Positions 5,201 to 11,517 of a stretch of 22,119 nt of DNA are shown here, piece after piece. Under the pieces are notes generated by a model, which worked only from the letters and a program-made list of their open reading frames with translations, searched no databases and was not told where the DNA came from. The position numbers and the translations under genes were made by a program. Where the stretch lies: the IMG/VR virus record IMGVR_UViG_3300020471_001013, positions 1-22,119 of that record; one strand, 5' to 3'. Numbering within the stretch: position 1 is the first letter of the stretch; every line of letters begins with the position of its first letter. Origin of the DNA: a virus.

Positions 5201-8184
5201 CAGCGTATGTGGATGGGGTGGCAACTGGCACAACTTACAATATAGGGTCAACAACTGATTTAAGTGGTCAAAATCCTGTTTATATTGGTAGATACTTTAG
5301 TAGTAATCAATATCATTTTAAAGGATATCTAGACGAAATCCGCATCGTCAAAGGCACTGCCGTTTACACCTCAAATTTTACAGTGCCAACCAGCCGATTA
5401 ACAGCAATTACGAATACCAAATTGCTGATTCACAGTGATCAGAATGTCGATAGCTCAGATTTCAATCATCCATCAACACAACATGATGGTGCTATCCCTG
5501 CTCTAGTGGGGAGTCAAAGTGCTTGGAAGTTTGATGGGGCTTCTGACCGCATAACATTTCCTCAATACTCAAATGCCTTTAATTTAGGAAATGGAGCATT
5601 CACAGTAGAGGCATATATCAACTTTATTAATCTTCCTACTACATCTGGTAGTGCGAGGTTTCATCCTATTTATAGAATTGGAGGGGTCGGCGGAAACAAT
5701 CTTAATTTAGTCGACCTTATGAATAATAGTGGAACTTACCAACTCCGATACCATGATAATGTTACGGGATCTGTTTCGGTAGATTGGAGTACCCCATCTA
5801 CTGGCACTTGGTATCATTTTGCAGTGACTAGAAATGGGGCTGAAGTTAAATTTTACATTGATGGTTCACAAGTAGGAAGCACACAGACAATTAATGCTTC
5901 CACGCCTATTGATGCAGAAGCAGGACCATTACAGATTGGTGGTGACTCATACGATAGTCGCTGGTTTGACGGATACATTCAGAATTTTAGATTAACATCA
6001 ATGTTAGTCTACACTGGTAATTTCACGAAACCAACTCAGTCAATTAATTTAACTAAAACTTGGTCAGCTAGTAGCCCAGCAGGATATACCGTAAGCGAAA
6101 TTACTTCAGGTGTAGTAGTGGCAAACACTACATCATCCAATGTTAAACTTTTAGTACATGGAGATGGAGCAAAGTTTACCGATAGTTCCTCTGGAACAAC
6201 CCACACCATAACCGCAACAGGCGCATATCACAGCCAAGGCCACGGAGGAATCGCCCCTGCTATGGCATGGCCTTCAAGCCTGAAGAAGACTGGATCGGCA
6301 GGGGTTTATTTTGATGGGAGTGATGATGCTTTATCAATTACAAATTTGTCATCAATTAGTGGTGATTTTACAGTAGATTTTTGGATTTGGCCTGACAAAA
6401 GTGATGATAGTGAAACAATTTCAATATTTTATGATGGTCGTGATTCAAGCAACTCTAACGGCTTTGCCTTATCTTTTGTTAAATCAACAGGCAGATTAAA
6501 ATTTTATAATGCTTCAGGATCTGCTTCATATATTATTGATGAGCCAACTGATCGTTATCTTAGTTTTTACCAATGGAATCATGTTGCGTTTGTCAGAAGT
6601 TCAAACACCTTACAGTTATATGTAGATGGGCAAGTCTCTTCTACTACTGCATCATTTAGTGCAAATTTTACTTCTACAACTGGTATGTTAGGTAGATTTA
6701 GAGGTGCTAGTTCGCATGAGTTTAAAGGGTATATTGATTCTTTCAGAATTATAAATTCCGCAGAATACACCTCAAATTTTACCCCACCCACCAAAATCTA
6801 CGGAGCTATGTTTCCTACAAACCCATCCGTAGGAACTATTACAATTACGGGTGCTACAACTGATTCAACTGATATTGCTTTTACTGAAATAAATAGCAGT
6901 TTGCCCAACGGACTAACGCTGAACGACCAGGGTGCAGGAGATCAAACTGCAACGATCACAGGAACACTTACAGACGTTGTTGGTTCTGACACTACGACTT
7001 CAAACATCCGCATACAAGCAAAGGCGAATAATGATGCAAACAGGATTACAGAAGTAAACGAAAGTAGTGGTGTAGGTGCTGTAAGTATTACGAAGAAATC
7101 TGGTGGAAAACCTATTCTGTTTAATGCACGAAGATTTGCAGCTACTGGTACAGTCAGAACTATAAATGGATTTGGATTCCAACCTGATTTAATTTGGATA
7201 AAGGCACGGGACAGAGCGACAAATCACTACATTCAGGATTCTCTTAGAGGGGCGCAAAATTTATTAATCACAAACGACGTTAATGCGGAGTTTGTAAATG
7301 ACCGAATAGATGGGTTTGTGCCAGACGGAGTAAAAATTACAAATGACGATGAATTTAACAAAGGGACTGGAGATCACAGTGCAATAGCTTGGGGTTGGAA
7401 GGCTGGCGGTTCACCTAGTGCTAATGGGAAGAAGATAGTCGATGGTGTTGAGTCTTCAATAACTTCAGGTGCTTCTGCTGACTATTACAATTTAACTAAT
7501 GTTAAACAATCGATAAATACATTAGGTGATTTTTCAATAACGCAATACACAGGTTCTAGTAGTGACGGTTGGTTTAAACATGGGCTATCTGGTAAGCCAG
7601 ATTGGATTATAGTAAAAAGACTAGGCCAAGCTAATTCGTGGCCTGTCTGGCACAGTGGTTTTGGTGGATCTGGAGGGACAGGTGAGTGGATACTATTAGA
7701 CTCAAACCAACAAAAAGGCTATTGGAATGAGGGTTCAAATGGAACCGCTTGGAATATGTTTGGGACTATCGATAATACTAAAATAAATGTGATGACTAGT
7801 AGTTCTGTTAATTCAGCTTACGCACACATCTGCTACGCCTGGAAAGCGGTGTCAGGCGTATCAGCGTTTGGGAGTTACACAGGTACAGGAACTGGTGGTT
7901 TTGAATCAAATGGGAATGGTGGTGTAAATGATATGGGGTTTAAGCCCAGATGGTTAATGGTCAAACGGATTACATCTGGAGATAGTTGGACAATCTTGGA
8001 TTCATTTAGAGAATCAACTACAGAAAAAACAACAGCTTTATTTGCAAACACTTCTAATACCGATACTTCATCAAGCACATACGGAATTACATTTACAACA
8101 ACAGGGTTTACAATGGACTCAGGATCAACAAGTGGACATATAAATGCAGATGGGCAAACGTACATCTACCATGCCTTTGCATGA
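2260..8184 (+). CDS. Giant modular tail fibre / adhesin, 1974 aa
   Basis: The N-terminus (MAQPPTYTRQYNFNDY...) matches virion-attachment ends of podovirus fibres. Domains by approximate residue: 86-125 a W/Y-G-D/H small fold resembling a carbohydrate-binding module; 139-211 a beta domain (LSGDGTTTTFTL, VFVNG) common in phage fibres; 213-270 and 390-490 Ala-rich stalks; 276-388 a cupredoxin-like domain with H322, C368, H373 and M376 as possible copper ligands; 699-815 a TIG/Ig-like region; three LamG-like modules at 828-1047, 1054-1270 and 1295-1517, each with a FDG, a FT(V/I)-(E/D), and a GY(L/I) signature; 1525-1617 an Ig-like region; 1638-1974 three repeats with PDLIWIK, PDWIIVKR and PRWLMVKR, resembling DUF7483 (family name from memory). 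The role is host binding. From about 4.1 kb on, the gene is AT-richer than its neighbours and GGATCC is missing, suggesting acquisition of this part. Confidence 0.9.
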   Translation: MAQPPTYTRQYNFNDYSTSNPSTPHLGSKIDLELDTAKTTLDALKSNLGVIQRDDGKLRNLSVHTEALSNAVLTLIKATENGYGVKGSWAASTAYAVGDLVESSQATYLCFEAHTSGLTFGANSSKFILLANAAIQTTASAVDTLSGDGTTTTFTLTNNSPSGVTDVLVFVNGSLRTPTTDYTIPSNTQITFQTAPSNATNNVIVWGTSTVVEAAKAAAQSARDTAETHRDDANEHKITANSWANHVEGTVIDIDSTIDSNEYSAKAYAIAESTPTTIYVTVPNGKFAFNGKTILTGSESLYNVIKGSTYTFDVSDTTNNGHQLEFSTSAEDATPDYTVTRNGTPGQSGATVSFAVPANVANTIYFYCSTSGHTGMGATLSAIAESYAPSVRSAKEWASKTDGEVINLGAGIGSEYSSKMYAQETSGDHSHGGSSRGWAQTAKNTQVPGASSTDRSAKHYSEVAADHKTDAESAKTAAETALDSFDDRYLGSKTVSSHPALDNDGNSLLTGALYWNTGSGGITQGMYVYNGSSWDTLRTSVGGDTVTSSSGNNLNLVTPSNSNNVIINSGSNSIQLPNVRASQDNYVLAMTDKTTGETAWQVTSTAPTVLGVTSGQLNTAETLATRTGTTTSGSTTISAISTTNLVGGEYVYGDGIPANTTISSISQASTSTNSDGSIVISNSATASASGVTLSITSPGEPKGGTLVIAGSDFGTNISSITVVRICASDGTSQVNATTLSNLSDTSITATWNGTESGYSTFSGVYYVEIVKSGLTSNRFNSTKSFSNDPTISSVTGTGEEGDNVTVTASNLGSYGGSVAGGGQDSNTKLLLNFDRTGGTDIEDSSNTGGEGHKVIANGNAVIKASPFGDGKSAMFFDGTNNYLSIPASSDLALGTGDFTIEAWVYSTDWSHASYINLFDFRNGDQDTDAFWLGFEGTEYFSTDGRLYMYHNGVRHLDSDNAVFPTNEWHHLAVTRVGATITAYVDGVATGTTYNIGSTTDLSGQNPVYIGRYFSSNQYHFKGYLDEIRIVKGTAVYTSNFTVPTSRLTAITNTKLLIHSDQNVDSSDFNHPSTQHDGAIPALVGSQSAWKFDGASDRITFPQYSNAFNLGNGAFTVEAYINFINLPTTSGSARFHPIYRIGGVGGNNLNLVDLMNNSGTYQLRYHDNVTGSVSVDWSTPSTGTWYHFAVTRNGAEVKFYIDGSQVGSTQTINASTPIDAEAGPLQIGGDSYDSRWFDGYIQNFRLTSMLVYTGNFTKPTQSINLTKTWSASSPAGYTVSEITSGVVVANTTSSNVKLLVHGDGAKFTDSSSGTTHTITATGAYHSQGHGGIAPAMAWPSSLKKTGSAGVYFDGSDDALSITNLSSISGDFTVDFWIWPDKSDDSETISIFYDGRDSSNSNGFALSFVKSTGRLKFYNASGSASYIIDEPTDRYLSFYQWNHVAFVRSSNTLQLYVDGQVSSTTASFSANFTSTTGMLGRFRGASSHEFKGYIDSFRIINSAEYTSNFTPPTKIYGAMFPTNPSVGTITITGATTDSTDIAFTEINSSLPNGLTLNDQGAGDQTATITGTLTDVVGSDTTTSNIRIQAKANNDANRITEVNESSGVGAVSITKKSGGKPILFNARRFAATGTVRTINGFGFQPDLIWIKARDRATNHYIQDSLRGAQNLLITNDVNAEFVNDRIDGFVPDGVKITNDDEFNKGTGDHSAIAWGWKAGGSPSANGKKIVDGVESSITSGASADYYNLTNVKQSINTLGDFSITQYTGSSSDGWFKHGLSGKPDWIIVKRLGQANSWPVWHSGFGGSGGTGEWILLDSNQQKGYWNEGSNGTAWNMFGTIDNTKINVMTSSSVNSAYAHICYAWKAVSGVSAFGSYTGTGTGGFESNGNGGVNDMGFKPRWLMVKRITSGDSWTILDSFRESTTEKTTALFANTSNTDTSSSTYGITFTTTGFTMDSGSTSGHINADGQTYIYHAFA

Positions 8185-8185
8185 A

Positions 8186-9514
8186 ATGACTTCTGAAATC
8201 AGCGTAAACCAGGACATCAGCATCACGCCTGATTTCATCACGCAAGATCAGGTCAAGTTCCTTGAGAACTTTTGCAGAAATATTAAGGAATGGGATCGAT
8301 GCGAGGGGATCTGGGATGACCGTGGTGTGTCAGCAATGACCGACAAGGTTCCGCTGACGATCCAGCTGGCGGTGCATACGTTGTTTCGAAAGATCGAGTA
8401 CAAGATCAAGGAATTTTACAATCTGGATGAGATATATGTGGACACAATCGGTTTCACCAGGTGGAGGCCAGGAGACAAGCAAAGTCCTCATGCAGATGGC
8501 GAAGAGGTGGATGGATCCGCACACCGGAATTACCCGTGGCGTAAATTCGGGTGCATATTGTACTTGAATGATGATTATGAAGGCGGGGAGCTGTATTTAC
8601 CTCAATATGGGATCCAGATGAGGCCGAAACCTGGGACCTTGGCGTTTTTCCCTGGCAATGCGAAGTATCTGCATGGGGTGAAACCTGTCCAGGAGGGGCC
8701 GATCCGCTACAACATTGCGTCATTTTGGACAGACAAAAAGGAAAAAAGATACCGGAAATTTTATGACTACAAGAGTGAAAAACCAGAGGTTCCAGCGGGT
8801 CATATTGCTGTTTTGACGGAGCATCCGGACCATCACAAGACGTTGCCGGACATCCTTCACAGCTTCAAAGGGAATGTGAAGCGGGATTGGTTCGTAAAAC
8901 ACGCTTATCATTGCTTGCCGTTGGTTATTGGGAACCAATATGGGATTGGGATCCGGAGCATGAGCGAATTTAGAGCCACCTGGAACGGCGGACCCAAACA
9001 AAATGATGTCGTTGTGGAGTTTGAGGACAAGATGCATGAGCATCAAAAGATTGAAGCTCATTTTGGGATGGGTACGGTGACGATCCAGAACCGATTCAAC
9101 TTCATGACCCCTCCTGGAGTCAATTTAATGACAATTAACCCTCCCAATCATTGGATTGACGGTGTTCAGCACATGACGGGAGTGATAGAAACAGACAATT
9201 TACGGCGTGATTTCACGTTTAATCTAAAATTAACCCGTCCTGGACACACGGTTCATGTCAAAAAGGGTGAATTTATCGGGTGTGTGATCCCGATCCCCCG
9301 ATATTTCGTGGACAGCTTCGAATGGAAGGTAGCAGAGGAGCTGTTCCGCACGGAAGATGTGTGGAAGGGGCGTAAAGCCAAGTCAGATTTTGGGTTAGAA
9401 CGAAGGTTTGAGGACCCAGATAAGCCGAATCGCAATGGATTGCGTTATCGGAAAGGTGTGGACATTTATGGAAATGAATTTCCGGACCACCAGGTAAGCA
9501 TGAAGCGAAAATAG
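8186..9514 (+). CDS. 2-oxoglutarate/Fe(II) oxygenase fused to a DUF6065-like domain
   Basis: Residues 10-180 form a prolyl-4-hydroxylase-like oxygenase. The iron ligands H102-x-D104 (in SPHADGEE) and H163 (YLHGV), and R174 for 2-oxoglutarate, are all present, so it should be active. Residues about 190-385 match DUF6065 in pattern (YHCLPLVIGNQYG, ATWNGG, HFGMGTVT, TGVIETDNLRRDFTFNLKLTRP); that family has no known function. A charged tail follows. The substrate is unknown: virion, host protein or envelope modification are possible. Start: ATG 8186 follows the fibre stop by one base (TGAAATG, as at 511-517). In-frame ATGs at 8144 and 8171 would overlap the fibre; none has a clear ribosome-binding site. 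The place next to the fibre suggests late expression. Confidence 0.85.
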   Translation: MTSEISVNQDISITPDFITQDQVKFLENFCRNIKEWDRCEGIWDDRGVSAMTDKVPLTIQLAVHTLFRKIEYKIKEFYNLDEIYVDTIGFTRWRPGDKQSPHADGEEVDGSAHRNYPWRKFGCILYLNDDYEGGELYLPQYGIQMRPKPGTLAFFPGNAKYLHGVKPVQEGPIRYNIASFWTDKKEKRYRKFYDYKSEKPEVPAGHIAVLTEHPDHHKTLPDILHSFKGNVKRDWFVKHAYHCLPLVIGNQYGIGIRSMSEFRATWNGGPKQNDVVVEFEDKMHEHQKIEAHFGMGTVTIQNRFNFMTPPGVNLMTINPPNHWIDGVQHMTGVIETDNLRRDFTFNLKLTRPGHTVHVKKGEFIGCVIPIPRYFVDSFEWKVAEELFRTEDVWKGRKAKSDFGLERRFEDPDKPNRNGLRYRKGVDIYGNEFPDHQVSMKRK

Positions 9515-9546
9515 TAACAACCAGGGTATGGCTTATCAGGGTTTTA

Positions 9547-10014
9547 TTGTTGATACTTGCGGCAATCAGTTTGCCGTTCAACTCAATGGCGGTAAGGGAT
9601 CTGGTATCCCATACCGATTTAGAGTGTTTGAGTTTGAACCTCTATTTTGAGGCCAGGAATGAAAGCAGATTATCCCATGTTGCCATCAACCAGGTGGTTT
9701 TTAATCGAGTGGCCAGCCCACGATTCCCAGATTCCATCTGCGGAGTCATTAAGCAGGGCGTTTACATTGGAGATCACCCTGTTCGTAACTTTTGCCAGTT
9801 TTCTTGGTATTGCGATGGTAGGCATGACAATCCTGTGGATAAACTGGCTTTTTCTAAGGTTCGGGAGCTGTCCAGGTGGATGTTGATCGCAAGGAATTTC
9901 ACACCCCAGCTGGTGGACAATGCAATGTGGTATCACGCCGATTATGTTCGGCCCCGTTGGAGCCATGTAAGGAAGAGAGTTTTACAAGTTGACAGCCATA
10001 TATTTTACAAATGA
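9547..10014 (+). CDS. SleB-type cell-wall hydrolase
   Basis: The 155-aa product matches the SleB / Hydrolase_2 family: CLSLNLYFEARNES (residues about 27-40), AINQVVFNRV, FPDSICGV, then QFSWYCDG and a WYHADYV-type C-terminal segment. These enzymes cut the glycan strands of peptidoglycan; the Glu in FEARNES is the likely catalytic residue. No ATG precedes the domain: TTG 9547, with AGGG 5 nt upstream, is the best start, and ATG 9586 would leave no export signal. With TTG 9547 a short hydrophobic N-terminus (LLILAAISLPF) ends in SMA, like a signal peptide. Its stop overlaps the next start (ATGA). It is the first gene of the lysis block, after a 32-nt gap. Confidence 0.8.
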   Translation: MLILAAISLPFNSMAVRDLVSHTDLECLSLNLYFEARNESRLSHVAINQVVFNRVASPRFPDSICGVIKQGVYIGDHPVRNFCQFSWYCDGRHDNPVDKLAFSKVRELSRWMLIARNFTPQLVDNAMWYHADYVRPRWSHVRKRVLQVDSHIFYK

Positions 10015-10328
10015 ATCCAGCTGATCATGTTTACAGATATGGCACACCCCATCCGGAACTTATGGAAGTAAACACGATTTTAGAGGTATTGAACCAGGTA
10101 GGGATCCCTGTTGCGATCTCCGTCATTTTGATGTGGTTTATCAAGTATCAATTTGATGAGTCCAGGACAGAGAGAGAAGAAGCAAGAGAAGATCGAAGTG
10201 AGAATGAACGCCAGGTGATTGAGCTTCAGCGTGAATTTAACAAGCAAATTGTTGATTCGATCAGCAAATTGACAAATGTAATAGAAAATAACACAAGAGT
10301 CGTTGAGCGATTTGACGGGAAAAATTAA
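10011..10328 (+). CDS. Holin-like single-pass membrane protein with coiled coil
   Basis: The 105-aa protein has one transmembrane segment at about residues 25-46 (ILEVLNQVGIPVAISVILMWF), then a long, highly charged helix (residues 50-90) ending in ENNTRVVERF. This plan, one N-terminal helix with GIP, followed by a coiled coil ending in a NNT motif, resembles BhlA/UviB or YvrJ-like holins. It probably forms membrane lesions that release or activate the muralytic enzymes. The start overlaps the stop of the SleB-type gene (ATGA), so the two are coupled. It could be either the holin or a regulator of the 115-aa two-helix protein downstream. Confidence 0.65.
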   Translation: MNPADHVYRYGTPHPELMEVNTILEVLNQVGIPVAISVILMWFIKYQFDESRTEREEAREDRSENERQVIELQREFNKQIVDSISKLTNVIENNTRVVERFDGKN

Positions 10329-10414
10329 TGGATAAAGAAATACCATTTTGCCCAGAATGCCATTCATATCCATGCTCATGCGATGACAACATAATTGAGG
10401 AAGAGGATGGCTAA
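10328..10414 (+). CDS. Cys-rich mini-protein, 28 aa
   Basis: ATG 10328 overlaps the TAA of the gene before it (TAATG), and the frame runs to TAA 10414, overlapping the next gene by 8 nt. The peptide begins MDKEIPFCPECHSYPCSC and ends in an acidic tail (IIEEEDG). Four Cys and one His in 11 residues (CPEC-H-...-CSC) look like a small zinc-binding knuckle. The fit of both ends to the neighbours supports a real gene, although it is very short. The function is unknown; its place inside the lysis block allows, but does not show, a lysis-timing role. Confidence 0.5.
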   Translation: MDKEIPFCPECHSYPCSCDDNIIEEEDG

Positions 10415-10754
10415 AGAAAAAACAACGGTAACAGAAAAGACAATAGATCCGCCGAAGCCCAGAACGGATCCGGCGATGAAACTAAAGTTTTTGATGTTCT
10501 GGTCCAGGCTGATAATAACGGTGCTGGCAATGGGTTTATTCGGCTATCTGGCGAGTGCCATGCTAACCATGCAAGAAGAGATGACCAGCAGTTCGAAGGA
10601 CGTTCTCCTGCTTATGCTTGGAAGTTTTTTGCCTATCGTTCTAGCGATTTCAAAATTCTGGCTGGATCCTGACGATGCTCATGCTGGCAATAACAACAGC
10701 CCTCAGAAGGAAGAGGAACCTAAACCAGAAACCAAGCCCAAAGAAGAAGAGTGA
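10407..10754 (+). CDS. Two-helix membrane protein, probable class II-type holin
   Basis: The start at ATG 10407 is preceded directly by GAGGAAGAGG; an upstream TTG (10395) is less likely. The 115-aa product has a charged N-terminal region (residues 1-25), two transmembrane segments (about 34-54 LIITVLAMGLFGYLASAMLTM and 66-87 VLLLMLGSFLPIVLAISKFW), and a hydrophilic Pro/Glu/Lys-rich tail. Two helices with a short loop and a charged tail fit a class II holin. It overlaps the 28-aa gene by 8 nt and the next gene by 4 nt (GTGA). The 105-aa membrane protein upstream is a competing holin candidate; one may be an antiholin. Confidence 0.65.
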   Translation: MAKEKTTVTEKTIDPPKPRTDPAMKLKFLMFWSRLIITVLAMGLFGYLASAMLTMQEEMTSSSKDVLLLMLGSFLPIVLAISKFWLDPDDAHAGNNNSPQKEEEPKPETKPKEEE

Positions 10755-11020
10755 TAAAGAAACTGTTTGAATCATTTGGTATTTGGGCATCAATTAAATT
10801 CGGAAAGGAACGTGACATGATCCCTCCCTTTGTGATGAGTTATGCGGCCAATTTTTTGTTGGATTTGGTCAAGGACCCTTTGCAAAATTTGGCCAAGGAG
10901 CATATTGATAAGGCATTGGGTAATGCCCCAAAAGAGCTGAAAGATGCATTGGATAAGGCGGTGGACGAAGATGGTTCGCACGGCCACAAATCCCTCATGG
11001 AGATGTTGGATAAAAAATGA
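10751..11020 (+). CDS. Hypothetical helical protein, 89 aa
   Basis: The frame opens at GTG 10751, overlapping the stop of the holin-like gene (GTGA). An internal ATG at 10817 has a better ribosome-binding site (AAAGGAA, 6-nt spacer) and would give 67 aa starting MIPPFVMSYAANFLLDLV. The protein is amphipathic and helical, with repeated Lys/Asp/Leu heptad-like patterns and a His-containing C-terminus (DGSHGHKSLMEML). I do not recognise it. Its stop overlaps the endolysin ATG (ATGA), so it is co-translated with the lysis genes and may be an accessory lysis or minor virion protein. Confidence 0.6.
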   Translation: MIKKLFESFGIWASIKFGKERDMIPPFVMSYAANFLLDLVKDPLQNLAKEHIDKALGNAPKELKDALDKAVDEDGSHGHKSLMEMLDKK

Positions 11021-11517
11021 AACTAAGCCCCAATTTCAGCCTAAAGGAGATGTGTTATTCCACAACAGCAATCAGGAATGACATAGATAACTTGCCGAAT
11101 CAGGAACAGCTGGTTTGTTTAACCAGTTTAGCATGGCAAGTATTACAACCGATTCGGGAGGAAATGGGGCGTATTGATGTGAATTCTGGTCTAAGATCCG
11201 AAAAATTGAACCAATTGGTGAACGGATCCAGGACCAGCGACCATTGTAAGGGCAAAGCGGCGGATATAGAGGCAAATGATATTGAGATCAGCAACCTTCA
11301 GCTGGCCGAATGGATTTCTAAGAATTTGACGTTTAAACAATGCATTTTGGAACACTACCACCCCGATAAGATCGGTTGGGATGGCAAGCCTGAAGGCAAT
11401 CACAGCGGGTGGGTCCATGTCAGCTTCGATCCTGGTGGTGACAATCAATGCCAATTACTGACGGCAAAACGTGTAAACGGGAAGACTAAGTATCTGGAGG
11501 GATTTGTCATCGACTAA
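11017..11517 (+). CDS. Peptidase M15 endolysin (D-Ala-D-Ala carboxypeptidase-like)
   Basis: The 166-aa product matches the Peptidase_M15_3 / M15A family. The zinc-site residues are H76 and D83 (SDHCKGKAADIE) and H134 (WVHVSF), all present; the family pattern SGLRS...NG.SRTSDH precedes them. These enzymes cut the peptide stems of peptidoglycan. It lacks a signal peptide or membrane anchor, so it needs a holin for access. ATG 11017 overlaps the previous stop. The C-terminus overlaps the large terminase start by 14 nt. Together with the SleB-type enzyme, the phage can attack both glycan strand and peptide cross-link. Confidence 0.88.
   Translation: MKLSPNFSLKEMCYSTTAIRNDIDNLPNQEQLVCLTSLAWQVLQPIREEMGRIDVNSGLRSEKLNQLVNGSRTSDHCKGKAADIEANDIEISNLQLAEWISKNLTFKQCILEHYHPDKIGWDGKPEGNHSGWVHVSFDPGGDNQCQLLTAKRVNGKTKYLEGFVID

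Noticed and set aside
9528-9650. 40-codon frame starting ATG 9528 (MAYQGFIVDTCG...)
   Set aside because: It overlaps the SleB-type gene in another frame, and the conserved family pattern is in the other frame. It could still matter if it helps start the hydrolase by reinitiation.
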